This document shows positions 48,701-59,800 of a stretch of 64,000 nt of DNA, piece after piece; within the stretch, counting starts at the first letter, position 1; each line of letters starts with the position of its first letter. Origin of the DNA: Lineus longissimus (taxonomy: Eukaryota > Nemertea > Pilidiophora > Heteronemertea > Lineidae). The stretch lies in assembly GCF_910592395.1 (NCBI RefSeq), contig NC_088310.1, positions 20,405,501 to 20,469,500 on the forward strand. Direction: 5' to 3'. The notes below the pieces were generated by a model. The model was not told the DNA's origin. It saw nothing but the letters and a program-made list of their open reading frames with translations, and searched no databases. The translations under genes were made by a program, and so were the position numbers.

Positions 48701-51233
48701 GTGTCATATTTGGCCCACCGTGTAAACAATCATTTAATGATGGCGAACCACAACTAGCATCGAACACTATTCTAACAGGAGTGGTTGCGCTTTCTCTCAA
48801 TACCGGAAAATGTGGCATGAAGTGACAATCTGATTCTTTTAAGGCCTGTGCATCACTGATCTCTGAGACATACCCCTTATCAAGATTTTCTTGCATTACT
48901 TTCATGTATTGATCAGCAAGATTCAATTTTCTAAGCCTAGATGTAACCTGATTGAGGCGGGACCTACAGGCGTCCACGTTGGTTTTTAACTCCGGGTAGT
49001 CATCTTTCCAGGGGAGTGGAGCATAATAATGACCTTCTTTGAATTGCATTTTATCAAGGTAGTTTGAGAGGAATTGATCATCGTACTTACCATCGCTTCC
49101 TTCGTCATTTTTGACCGTTATTGATTCCATGTAAGTTTTCAACAATTCCGCCTCCCGATCCTCACTTTCGTTGTCACCTTGGCCGACCACGGCGGTCGTG
49201 GCATCAGCGCTATCCCCTTGGATTATTTCTAATGGGCCTGACAAGAAACAACCGATGTTTGAAAACTGTATAGTGGGACCACGTTTTCCCGTGATAATGC
49301 GATTTTCCAAGAACAAATATGCACTATCGCATCCTATGAGTAAATCTATGGTTAATTTGCCAGTTTTGGCACCAAGATTGTCCGCTAGGGGTAATTCCTT
49401 TATGTAATCATGATTCAAACATTTTTCCCATCCGCTTTGGTTTATCGGCTTCACAATTTCATCTGTGATTAAGACATCCATGACCTTCGGCCCTTCATTA
49501 GTAGCTACATTAACCGATGCCATGTCGTAGCACCGTTTGCTTACATGACCCCCGAAACCGTTGACATTTAGGTACTGCTTACCGTGTGGCTGGAGTTTTA
49601 ATTTTACAGCCGTATCTTTGCGAATGTATGACAACATGCTGCCCCGATCTATGAGTACCCCTGCCTTAATTTGTGCATCACCATTTTCTAAGGTGACACG
49701 ACCCGTTTCCAACAAAACAATTTTGTTGTTTTCTGCCGTCTCAGCTGCTACAGCAGCAGGATCTATAGGCCTAGTTTTGCGTTCCGATCCGTTAGGCCTA
49801 TCCAACTTATTGGATTCTAATTTTACGACACTTCCCGACTCTGATTTGTCGCATAGGCCTGCACCGGATAGGCCTACTGGACACCGTGATTTTTCACGCG
49901 GTATCGCACATGTTTGTGTAGTACTAGAACCGCCTTGCTGTTCACCAGCATTCGTCGCGCCAAAATGTTGAGCAAAGTGATTATGCAGAGATGAATGATG
50001 TCTGCGATTACAGACGTTGCAATTTTTGCGATTGCTGCAATTCCTGGCAGAGTGCGGTCGGAGACAATTGAAACATAAGCGCTTGGCTTTGACCACCGCG
50101 AATCGATCCGAATCACCCTTTGTACAATTTGATGGAAAATGGTCTCCATCGCAGAACACGCATGACTTTGGTTTTGTCCCGTTGTTGGATACTAAGGTTG
50201 CGGCAGAGATGGGTTTCCGGTTCGCACTTTCAGCGGGTTTGGTTTTCTCGCGATTTTCACTACTAAAACGTTCTCCTAGATTGTTCAGGTGCTTTACGAA
50301 AGTTTCTAAAAACGCCTTCAGGTTGAAGGCTCCGTCCTGTCCGCTGGTCCCCATCTTGTCCTGGAACTGTCTCGGCAGCTTCCTCTCCATCGTTGGGATG
50401 ATGAACGCCGCACATTCTTCCGTGTCGATGCCCAGGTTGTTGAGCGATCTGATGTCTCCCATGACGTGGTTGTAGAACTGGCTCAGTGCTGCGTAGCTAT
50501 GCCCGGGTGGCTCCAAGTCGAAAATGCTGCACACGTGAGCTCGGACAATTTTCCGTTGTTGCCCGAACCTCTCCTTTAGTGTTGTCGTCAGCGTCTCGAG
50601 GTTATCTCCCGTCGCGTGGATGCCTGTGACCGCATCCAGCGCTGGTCCCTTTAATTGCCCTAGGATATAACTAAATTTTGTAATATCCGAAAAGTTACCG
50701 TTTATCACGTCTGCTTCCATTGTCTCCCAGAAGGCTGTCCATTTTGTGAATGTCCCATCAAATATGGGAAGCCTTAGTTTTGGCAACCTTGCCGTTTTTG
50801 CCGACGAAGGTGTGCCGTCCCATTTCTCCCTCTTTGTTTCCGCTTTTGCGTGCTCCTTGAAATCCTCAACGAACAGTTTTACACGCATGAGACGTCTTCG
50901 CTCATGACTCCGCCGCACGATAATGTTATCCATTTCAATGATGAATTCGCCGCCATCGAGTTCCGCTTCGATATCGTTATTTAATTCATATTCGTTGTCG
51001 AATATGTTCTTAAGTTCTTCAAGACTGGCCTCTGCCAGAATTTGTTCCGCCTTGTTTGGGGTTTCTTTGGAGAGAATGTCCTCAACCCCCTCGAATTCAC
51101 GATCAAAGGCCTTGATTAGAGCCTTACGTTTATTATACTTGCGATTCAAGTCCGCTATTTCCTCAGGAGTTTTCTCCCTTGGAACCGTTTCCGCCGTTTC
51201 CATGGTTTCGTTCTCTTCGTTCTCGTCTGCCAT
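45720..51233 (-). CDS. BEL/Pao gag-pol polyprotein
   Basis: A 1837-residue polyprotein from a true ATG at 51233, with no frameshift or stop. Gag occupies about residues 145-420, with zinc-knuckle Cys/His motifs at 358-370 (CVFC...H...C) and 387-415. An aspartic protease follows with DRG at 529-531. The Pao-type reverse transcriptase spans about 800-1000, with DLARAFL (864-870) and the active-site box YVDN at 939-942. RNase H acidic residues are Asp1110, Glu1152, Asp1184 and Asp1229. The integrase has an HHCC zinc motif (His1422, His1427, Cys1457, Cys1460) and Asp1493, Asp1557 and Glu1607 as the DDE triad. A DUF5641-type region lies at about 1735-1800. Domain order and the integrase C-terminus place it in BEL/Pao. 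The protease triplet has Arg where Ser or Thr is usual, and the RT box has Asn for the second Asp. Confidence 0.97.
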   Translation of the reverse strand: MADENEENETMETAETVPREKTPEEIADLNRKYNKRKALIKAFDREFEGVEDILSKETPNKAEQILAEASLEELKNIFDNEYELNNDIEAELDGGEFIIEMDNIIVRRSHERRRLMRVKLFVEDFKEHAKAETKREKWDGTPSSAKTARLPKLRLPIFDGTFTKWTAFWETMEADVINGNFSDITKFSYILGQLKGPALDAVTGIHATGDNLETLTTTLKERFGQQRKIVRAHVCSIFDLEPPGHSYAALSQFYNHVMGDIRSLNNLGIDTEECAAFIIPTMERKLPRQFQDKMGTSGQDGAFNLKAFLETFVKHLNNLGERFSSENREKTKPAESANRKPISAATLVSNNGTKPKSCVFCDGDHFPSNCTKGDSDRFAVVKAKRLCFNCLRPHSARNCSNRKNCNVCNRRHHSSLHNHFAQHFGATNAGEQQGGSSTTQTCAIPREKSRCPVGLSGAGLCDKSESGSVVKLESNKLDRPNGSERKTRPIDPAAVAAETAENNKIVLLETGRVTLENGDAQIKAGVLIDRGSMLSYIRKDTAVKLKLQPHGKQYLNVNGFGGHVSKRCYDMASVNVATNEGPKVMDVLITDEIVKPINQSGWEKCLNHDYIKELPLADNLGAKTGKLTIDLLIGCDSAYLFLENRIITGKRGPTIQFSNIGCFLSGPLEIIQGDSADATTAVVGQGDNESEDREAELLKTYMESITVKNDEGSDGKYDDQFLSNYLDKMQFKEGHYYAPLPWKDDYPELKTNVDACRSRLNQVTSRLRKLNLADQYMKVMQENLDKGYVSEISDAQALKESDCHFMPHFPVLRESATTPVRIVFDASCGSPSLNDCLHGGPNMTQDLVRLLMLFRTGKYAISADLARAFLSVRLLESDRKYVRFLWYKDNDMTKEVVPYTCNTVIFGNVSSPFALAVTLHKHLTQYNTPVSLDMLAKTYVDNLLSGVGSESEALKYYHEAREIMSSAAFDLRQWATNSEKLNEKIHEDGTNAKAGPQNVLGLKWHCVRDELSVSEKRFEKDKVHTKRTVVSETSSIFDPLGLVGPMVVPAKAFANKLWVESKSWDEHLTEDQKHEWNDIRVSLQRADEMKFPRWLNLESDNQLEIIVFCDACPTTAIGCVAYGKQGNRVTLLGSKNKVVSQKNNNLTVPKLELQAMVMGAQYADYLVNTYRDTYAGVNVTLLTDSEIALYWVKSDKKLQQFVKNRVDLIRKLTKVEQWFHVRTADNIADIISRGTTLQGLGSSVWLQGPKWLKDDSITWPINPLNDHKIETVLVGSVEVENEFLPKNTRVGLTQIMDVQRYSSYTKLLKVTSLVTRAFKRGIQAKSKISADDMHAAEQLWIRSTQQEGYSDVLTYLRAEKAKKQKLPKRPPLVNQLGLFLADDGMIHCGGRVRNANVELDRKFPILLSKTSFLSTLIIRDAHQRIVHYGTGATMCELRKKFWITSMRSTVRQVVKRCVICKVVAGRPYLTPLAPELPEFRLNELTAFRASAVDFTGHIYVRNRPTNKVQKVYVALFCCLTTRAVHLEVVPDMTVESYLRAFRRFTSNCSTPKLVYSDNAKTFKGAETEIKRLLANVSGERVQNHLTRNGISFKYIPVQASWFGGVYERLIGVVKSAIKKTLGKALVDSDELNTMVKEIQQVVNNRPLTYMSSEPTELGLHAITPNHLIFGRDMDLLPHQEVENAEFDPTYGGKTALEKMAHHRCVLINHFRKRFYDEYVAVLRERHMYEVSKQNATADTIRCGDVVLVHDKDERRINWKLGKIESLNTGKDGLTRSATVRTTSGRSNRAIGKLYPLELHVGPEEVPPKAGNHVNEGTRPQRAAAKLARERIQRQSQD

Positions 51234-51290
51234 GCCGAGTTGAAATTCAATTGTCCGTAATAAACTTGATGCCCGTATCAGTGTCTATTC

Positions 51291-51356
51291 CGTAATCCGT
51301 AAATTCCGTCCGTAGTATTGCGTTGTGTATTCCGTATTCCGTATTCCGTGTTGCAA
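51291..51356 (-). repeat. TTCCGTA-type repeats in the retrotransposon leader
   Basis: The plus strand reads ATTCCGTATTCCGTATTCCG with further looser copies on the left, so the element's 5' leader contains short tandem ACGGAAT units between the primer-binding site and the ATG. They might contribute to RNA structure or packaging; that is a guess. Confidence 0.7.
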
Positions 51357-51367
51357 AACCCAAAAAT

Positions 51368-51385
51368 CCTGGTCCAACGACACCA
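51368..51385 (-). other. Primer-binding site of the BEL/Pao element
   Basis: Element-strand TGGTGTCGTTGGACCAGG directly abuts the 5' LTR. The leading TGG would pair with a tRNA 3' CCA end, so the primer tRNA should end with CCAACGACACCA. I cannot name the tRNA from memory. Confidence 0.75.
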
Positions 51386-51684
51386 TGTGGAAGTTTGGGG
51401 ATATGATGCTATAGAACGAGGCAAACTCTTTGGTTACCATCAGAGAACTAACTTTATTTGCTATAATACTAATCTTGCCAAACCTTGGCTTCTGAAGAAA
51501 GCATGAGTCACTTCCTGTTTCTTGGTGTGGGAAGGCCTTTAAGATAAACAGAACCCGAGTGACCATCCCTAGATTGGTGAAATGTACCAGAAACGGATGT
51601 CTTCTGTACCAGTCGCCAGGACCTAGCGTGGGCTGAATTGACACTTGATGTACTTTAGTATATTCGGGATGACAATTCCCGACA
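51386..51684 (-). repeat. 5' LTR of the BEL/Pao element
   Basis: A 299-bp LTR, identical by eye to 44955-45253, with the AATAAA signal at 51458-51453. Transcription would start here and read leftward. Confidence 0.95.
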
Positions 51685-51689
51685 ATCAG
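51685..51689. repeat. Target-site duplication, right copy (ATCAG)
   Basis: ATCAG directly outside the 5' LTR, matching 44950-44954. Confidence 0.9.
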
Positions 51690-54600
51690 CAACGATACCT
51701 CCACTCGATACCATGGCGTGCTCTGTCAGTTTGCAATTTTCTCCTCGCTTGGTGTTGCGTTACGTCTCACGTGGAAACATCGTGAGAGATGTTTATAAAC
51801 AGAGTCAGAAGGAACAGAAAAAAGGACGAGTTTTAACGCTGTGCGCAATTGTTGGCGCGACTGCTGCCAATGTAACCGGAGCGGGACGTACATGTATCAA
51901 CAAAGACTCGAGGGATGATAATTGCCAGTGAGCGAAATTGTCCTGCCCAAGTACAAAACGTGTCAAATAGGTTTCCACTTCGGTGTTTTCGATTCTTTTG
52001 CTTACTAAAACGGACGGCGTGTCGAGGTGCTGCATCTGTGCATTGTTTTTTTCAGTCTTGTTCGTGACATACCATGCACAGATTGATCGGCCTTTTGAGC
52101 TATGTTTTGAATCTGCTTCAGTTTTGATTGCCTTCGTCTTCTAGCCGAATCTTAGCGGAAGATGCATGCATCCCCATCATCATTTTTAGGCCTGTTCTCT
52201 CGCCTCCATTTCGTTACCATGCTGGTTTGTCCAGTGATCTTTGACCACGATGATTGTCAATAACTGTGTTAGACAAACTTCCTTATTTCATTTCGATTTC
52301 CGCGTAGTAACCATTATTTGTGTTTGGTCATCATATCTATGAATACCAATTAAATATCTATTAATGTGTTTATAGTGGACACAACTTTGACTTTGGTATT
52401 GTTTGACTAACTCATCTGCCACTGTGTCATGCTAGCTTCTCTCTCACCAAGCCCACATGCTTGTCCTAGTCTGCAATAGAAGAACTTACTTTTTTTTCTT
52501 TGTTTTGTTCTTAGTGATAAAGTAAAACCTTTTACGAAATGAGCAGAATCTCAACGCTGATGTGACGATCAAAATTGATATGTTTTCCTTAAACCGGCAT
52601 GTTGAGAATTTTCTTACCACGCGATGCCGCTTGTGCTTTCATTGTGCTGGAGATGTTATCATGGCCGCACAGCGAGCATGTGAACATTTACACTGTTTTC
52701 CTTGCATAGGTCTCTACCTTAACAAAGCAGTGCTTAATCTTTGAAAACGCGAACAAATTCCCCAGTAGCTTGTCTGCAACAGTCGCTTTTATGATAAAGT
52801 AATTGTTGCAGTGAGACTAATTTTTTCAATTCCATAATATTTCGCGTAATTGCATCACAATTAGTTAAGTCTGTCGAATAATAACCCAAGTTGTTGTCTG
52901 GTGTTATACATTAATCGTTATTAATAAAAAACTATTTCGTACTAAAAATCACTTATGAGGACAATTTAGTCGGACAACAGAAGTCAAGTGCGATCTCTTG
53001 TGTAAAATAAAAAAGTTTTGAAGACCATAAATACAGCGCATTTCGCCATCATCTGTCTGGATACATATTTATATGAGAAAAAAAGTCCATCATTTTTTGT
53101 CTGAAGAACAAAGAATTGGAGTAGTCCGGAAAGGCTTTCATCAATATAGACTCGTGCAGCAGCATAAAAAAGCACAAAGCTGGGCAATTATAAAGGTTAC
53201 TTGCCCGATTGCCTATTTAATATCTAATTATGTCCATATACTACTCCGCACCAGCTATCAGTTAGTAGTGTTGCTTATGAATTGCTGTAGGCCGGCGCTT
53301 TTGTGTTTTTTAAGGATGGCTACGCGTATGGTTCTTCCAAAAGGGTCAGTCAGTCTCTGATCTACTACTGCAACTCGCTTAAATAATGATGGGATAGGTC
53401 GAAATTAAGACACAATTGTCGCAATCCATCTAAAATCTTCAGAACTTGACTGCGAGCTCGTTCTGGGCTTCTTTTTCTGGTATGGACACAAAAGCCTTTA
53501 GTCGTAATACTGTCGGATATAATCTGATATACACATGTACTTTTTTTAATGGTATATAGATGTGATTATAAATGTATAACGGGTGAATTTCAATGTAATT
53601 CCCCTTCAAGGGATGTAAAAAAAGCCATCAACTAAGGGAATCGTCCCTAAATTGCATAGGGCGATGTGAGGGCACGATAGAACGGGGGCTTTCCAAAGCA
53701 ACCGACGTTTACTCTGTGGCGGAAAGGTAATTAGCCTAAATGAAGCAAGAGAACATATTGAAAGATCATTTGAACACATATTAATATACATTGGCTATTA
53801 TTTTCCTCAATTCTATTGGCATGGTAGTGTCTAATTGCTCGTGTGACTGGGCCTAATTGGACAATTTGATGCAAAACTGGGTCGAAGCACTCATAGTGTA
53901 TAAAGAGGGGTAAATCACAGCATATACATGGCATTAGCAAATAAAAAATGAAAAATGTTAACTATGTTTTCACCAACATTACAGTAATATGTCATCAGTC
54001 ATGTCCCCGATAGCTGGAGTCAACTAGAAGTAATCAAACAGGATTTGCTCCATTCAGACACTTTTGGAAGTATATAGGCCAATATTTCGTAACAAAGCCA
54101 AAATACGTTTAAGTTCTAGCCGAATTCTGCAGCCAAACATAAGCTTGGATAGTATTCAAGTATGTTTTTCAGCCAAGGGGAGAAAGCCAGTACTCCAAAT
54201 GCATTTAGTCAATAGTAAGCCAGTATTTGTTCTGTGGGCAAAGCAAATTTCCTAGACCAGTATTCAAAACACGTTTTGTGGCCGTATAGGCAATTCACAA
54301 TTTAAACTAACTCCTGAGGCAGAAAATTTAGCCAGACTTCAAAATGCTTTCAGTATCCGAAGAAAGTACGCTATTCATTCAAAATACAGCAGCCAAAGCC
54401 AGTATTCGAAATAATATTACGCTCTGAGGTCAAAGTAAACCAAAGTTCGAAGTTATTTGACCAACTTTTTGTCCAAGATACTGAAGTCATTGAAAATGTG
54501 GCAGAGCAACAATGGTGAACGTATGCGTTTTCCTCCCTTACTTCCTTAGTTCATTCTCTACATACTGATTTCTGCTACCTGTCTTGGCCATAATAACCAA

Positions 54601-56760
54601 TTTCTAATAATTATAGGAAATATTTATTCACTTATTTCGACCAAAATGATTGAGTAATAGGTAACGGCGCTCATTAGCGTTCAAATTGACAAGCCAATAC
54701 AAACACTGCTCTCAACAAGTGATTCCCATGCACCTTGAAGTAAACATTTATTCTTGTGTATTACTCTATATCATTATCCATTTCCGGTAAGGCCAATGCA
54801 AATAGATTAGTTAAGACAATTACTGGAGTAATTGTCCACTATACGCTCATTCGAAATACGATGGAGACACGTGCTGCTCTCAGCTAGTCAGCTCTCCAAC
54901 ACGTCCATATGACCCAGGCAAGCTCCTGCACACCAATGGCCTTAGAGCACTGATTTGATTTCCTCGCTTAAGCATGAGAGGGCCTCTGATATGACCAAAG
55001 TTGACATGGAAGCCATGAAGATCTGCTTCAGGGGGTAGCAAATGCTTTTAGATTCCGTACAGAAATAATACATCGGCACCAAAATATCTTTCAGGGTATA
55101 ACACTGATTATACTTGGTAATTCTTCTAATTTAGCCATATTTTTGGCAGTGGGTCACTCGGGCCACAAATACAGGCGTTCCACCTCAATATGTGGTTAAA
55201 CAAGGTAATTGTTTTCAGTAAAGAACGGTCAACAACTTTATTAGTGATATCCGCTATTTATTTAGAAGTAAGCAGTATTATGTTGTTAGTTTTCATTCAT
55301 GTTTCATGTACTAGCTTTAACTGTCTGATTTGGAAAATCGTTAAATAAATGTAATTCACTCAGTATTACTGAGCACAGCAGTGCCAGGCTTTCCTAATAA
55401 GAGTAACATCGATGACTTTCGTTTCTGCTTACGTGTTGCAGCTGGTTTCAGTGCCTTCTTGGCTGCATGTTGCAGTGCCAGCAGTACATTGTAACAGTCT
55501 CATTAGATGGCATCATGAGCACTTGGTAAGACAAGGATTGCGATTGGTAGTGGGACACCACCGCTCGAATGAATCATAGTCGTGTTCGGCTTCTCTTACC
55601 AATATCCCTTGATATAAATGATTCTATGTCATGCCTTTCTTTGAAAATGAGCATTGCCAAGAGAATCAAATTGATTATTTTCTCCAAGAGCTCTTCATTA
55701 CGTCTCTAAATACCTTTTTTCTTTTTATGCCCCAGGAGCAACCTCTTGTGAAGCTTTTAAAAACTTTTAATGACTGTTGTAAACTTAGCCTGTAGCAATC
55801 CAAGTTGGAAGACTCCAGAAGGCCTAGGAGCTGCTGTCGGAGTTACTGGTGACATTGCACCACGGGCGTGTCGACCCGCCACTCGTACCAATCATACAAC
55901 AGAGCAAAATATTCATTAAACATTGATTTACCGCGAATTGTTTGCGGCAAGTTCGTTCCGTGAATAACGATGGCATAAATCAAGGCAAATGTCTCCTAAC
56001 CTAACGCGGCTGTTTGAGGACCGGGCCATAATTATCGCTGGTACGTGACTCTTCTCCAGATTCGCAATCACTAATATCCCACTAATTGAAATAATGAAAA
56101 CAATTAACAACCTTTGCATGTTTGGATAAAGAACTTGCAGTATTTAAAACAATACAGGAGTCATTAGCGGATGATCTGACGAACTAATTTTCTGGGGTTT
56201 GGTTTGGGGTAAACCTTCTCCGCCTCCGGTAGTGGCTGTGATTGGCAAAAAGGATGAGGAAGTTCTTGTGATAATTTGTTTAGTTATCGCATATAGGTGT
56301 CTCATAATCAGAAGGTGAGATTATTAATTAAGCGTTGGTCGTAGTGATCTGACGGTGTCGCTTTTCCGTTTGTTTGGACTTCCGACGTCAACGGACTGAA
56401 GTCCAAGAAATGTCTTGAGATATTTATCAATAAATTGAGGAAAGGAAGTTACGATTACCCTAAATTGGCTCTGCGGTGACCCCTGGCATCTGCACCTCAA
56501 GCAAGAATCCTCAAGAGATCCTAATAAATTTCGGCCCTTTGTTCTAAATCATCGAAACTCTTAGGCACGGGTGGGCGAAGGGTCCCAAGGAGTATGCATA
56601 GTACATGTAGCCCACACTCGGGAACCGCAGGAGGGATTCCCACATTCAAATTATACCCAATGTTGCTCAGGGCCAGTGTCAGGAAAGCTACTAGTCGCAA
56701 ATTATTCCCCCATAAGACACGTTCCTTACAACACTCACAATAGCTTCAGCGGCAGGTCCC
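51690..56760. other. Non-coding stretch, no supported gene
   Basis: Only short anonymous frames. A decayed tandem repeat lies at 54060-54430. Confidence 0.5.
54060..54430. repeat. Decayed tandem repeat
   Basis: Phrases like AGCCAGTATTCAAAATACG recur many times with strong divergence (for example near 54110, 54150, 54260, 54335 and 54395). An old array without coding sense. Confidence 0.5.
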
Positions 56761-56764
56761 CCTG

Positions 56765-56845
56765 TTAGCCCGCGCGCGGGCGAGGATGCGGCCGGGTGAC
56801 GTAATCAAACTCGCATGTGCGTGCGCAACACGCGTCGCGATGTGT
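56765..56845. promoter_or_regulatory. CpG-dense patch, possible promoter or CpG island core
   Basis: About 80 bp unusually rich in CpG for this window, starting with the perfect palindrome CCCGCGCGCGGG (56769-56780) and including a CRE-like TGACGTAA (56797-56804) and ACGCGT. No gene can be tied to it on either strand. Confidence 0.3.
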
Positions 56846-59800
56846 TTCCAAGCAAATTTCATTCCATCACCCGGTGCTATTATTGCACTCATTAAAAGAG
56901 TTTAGAGAAAAATAAGTGTAGAACAAATGACCCGGCGGGGAGCGTCATTAATGGACTAGGTCCTGGAGTTACGGCGGTCGCTGGTGAAAGAACCCAGTGA
57001 AGCTCGCCACACTGGTGGCCCAATAATAAGCTCTTCTTCTGGCGTAATATTGTGCGCCACCCTAATAACTCTTCTTTTTTCACCCAGGGGCTACTTGGTA
57101 TCAAAAAGCCAACTTCCGACTTACACGCCCAATTTATACATAGACTCGTTATGATTATCGTCACTTCAAGAGTAAAAAGAATACAAATACTCTCACAATA
57201 GAATGGCCTAGTTACAGCAATGATAGCTGCATGTAGTAGCTGACGAGAAGTCCCAGATTAAACAAAATGAATATTTCGACTTCCTTGCGAGAAAATATGG
57301 AAGTAAAAAAACGTCAGTCTTGCCACTCCTAATGTTGTCTTCCGATGCCCTTCCTTTAAAAATTTGAGAATAATCGGCTCTAAGACTGCACGTATAAAAA
57401 TATCGAGATATTGTAGTTAAAAGTGATACCTGACGCTTAAAATTATGATATTTATTTATTTATGTATTAAGTAAAAAAGAAGATTTTTGGATGGTCTGTG
57501 GTAAAAACGTACTTCAGAACTGAGAAAAAATCCACCAGACTGATTGTTTTCTGATTGATCATGATACATGTAGGTCTACTCATATTGTATGAAACCACTT
57601 AGGCTTTGCCAAAAATATCCAGTCAGGCAACACTAGCCCATTTCAACCATATTACAGACTCTCATATCGTGAATTGCATATGTTGATAGTTTTTTATTGT
57701 TCATTATCCGGCATCAGTTATCATCATATAGTTCATTCCATCAACAATTTTGCGCTTAAAGTTATTTTATCAAAATTCTGTATTGCTGGTAATTACGGTG
57801 TGACAATTTAGGTTCGACAAAATACTCAGCTCCTTGTTGATGTCAGTATACAGTAGGAAAAAATCGAAATCGCACTTACAAAACATTACCAACAATGCAC
57901 TTTTCTACATGAATATAGACTAGTACTTTGCGAGGTTTATATGAATAATCGTCCGACCCAACCAGTTTAAAAGCTGACTGTAATTACGTAATTGTTCATA
58001 TTTAGATAAAAATATGTCAACAGGTCTGCCAACAAATATCAACCGCAAGTATAGCGCCAGAAGTGCTGCTTTTTTCTTCAAAGAAGTCTAATATGGGTAA
58101 ACCATTCGTGCTTATTTAGACTTTAGGGCTACTTTTCTCTCTTAAAAATCCCAGCCGTCAACTTAGCGGTCGTTCCACCCACAGATGCGGGTAATGGTTA
58201 CATGTATATCATTAATCTCAATAGATTTGCAATAGTTGCTGCTAATTGTGTTAGGTAGGAAAAAAATCCAATGAATTTACGTTCTCGGTGAAGAGAAACG
58301 TTGCAAACAAAAAAAGAACGCATCGCTAACAAAATTATGGCTTTATCTATTTTATTGCGGTTGTTTGCTTGAAACTTGTTCGAAAGCTCTTGTCAAGCTG
58401 AGATCCTTTCTACTAGATCTCGTCTGCTCGCCACACCGGAACTCGCGCCATCCTCCAACAATTACCGCCCGCTGCCAGCCGACTCCGACACTTTGCAAAG
58501 AAAATGGTTCCGTTTATTTTCTAGTATTTTGATTTGAGACACATCCCGAGGTGTGCAATTACTCTTGTTGTTTGTAACAATCTTGGCATCTTGGGAGATA
58601 ATACCTCGGCACAGGTAACTAAAGCAACAGAATTGTACAGGTTATTTCTATTGAATGGCGCCTCTGACCTTCGGACGAGATTGAGCGGAAGTTTACTCAT
58701 CCGACGGAAACCGTACTCTCTCGCGTGGTTTGACATCTGCGGATGTGGCGACTCTCAACTGGAATATTTGCAACAAAAGGCTCGCGATGCTCAAAAGGCT
58801 GTCAATACAATATAACAAGCCAAACGATGATACTCCATTGTCAAAAACATCGACACGCGATCCCACTGAACATCCCAACAAAACAGCGGAAGGATAATAG
58901 CGGCGTAATATCATTTTCTAACGGAACTATGTTTTGCTCTTCGCCCTCTTTTCTCTAATTACTTCTCGGTTGCAATAAAGTCACACGAACTTGAAGAAAG
59001 ATTTATTGAGCGAAGCACATCGTATCACATTTCCTCTTGTCAAAACTGGAGTTGATACATTATGATGGCACAATCATGCTTTGTAGCTAAGGCGCGAGGT
59101 TCTTCCGTATCGGGTCAGTTGTGAAGTAAACCATGCTCCTTTAGTCACAAAGTAAAGAACCTTTATACGTGCCTTCTCTCTTGAACAGATCGATTATTTC
59201 AGGCATTAGCCTCTTCCAAATGACGGAGCTAGGTATAGCCAGGTAGCACACATACATGCCCAACAACCCAAAACAAAATAAACTGACATCTCAGTTCGTT
59301 TTCGTAGGCTTGGAAAACCTCGTCACCACCAACATTGGCCAGCGCCATCTGCCCTTAAAACAATACATCCACGTCCATAAATCATGGAGAAATATCTTGA
59401 TTACTCATTATTCGCAATGAGGACACAAGCCATTGTATCTACGGGGTCTACAACAATCACCCTTGCTAATTGCGTCCAGGAGGTAACGCTCATATTTTGC
59501 AGTCTCATGAGACGCGAATCTCATCCAATCGTAGATGTGCTCCTGCTCTGGGCCGGTTGCGATAGACGAGCTCGGACGTTGTAATTTTAGCACCTAGTAC
59601 ATGTAGTTCATGACGTTACGAAACTACCCATCTCAGCCTTTCGGTGTAAAATTTCAGTGGCATTTTGGTAATGACCTTTTCCTCGACCCCCGTGGCCGTA
59701 CTTTCCACACCTAATCAAAGTGATTGATATGTTTGCACACTGATTGGTCAATCTGACGATTTGATTGAACAAATTCACGTGCTGGCATTTACTATGTACC

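Larger units (their letters stand above)
44955..51684 (-). mobile_element. Complete BEL/Pao LTR retrotransposon
   Basis: A 6730-bp element on the minus strand with 299-bp LTRs at both ends, which I find identical on reading. The duplication ATCAG flanks it at 44950-44954 and 51685-51689. Inside, in order of transcription, are a primer-binding site abutting the 5' LTR, a short leader with TTCCGTA-type repeats (51291-51356), one uninterrupted gag-pol frame, a 466-bp 3' region and a purine tract (minus-strand CCGCGGGGAA, 45263-45254) next to the 3' LTR. Identical LTRs, intact frame and intact duplication point to a very recent insertion, possibly still active. Confidence 0.97.

Noticed and set aside
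49760-49880. Repeated TAGGCCTA palindromes in the gag-pro linker
   Set aside because: The motif also occurs outside the element (for example near 35845 and 60265), so it is not evidently part of element function.
45657-51243. Many plus-strand frames across the retrotransposon
   Set aside because: Antisense shadows of gag-pol without recognisable domains.
58534-58815. 93-codon plus-strand frame with an internal CAG|GTAACT donor-like site
   Set aside because: No true ATG at its start, no recognisable domain and no acceptor or partner exon.
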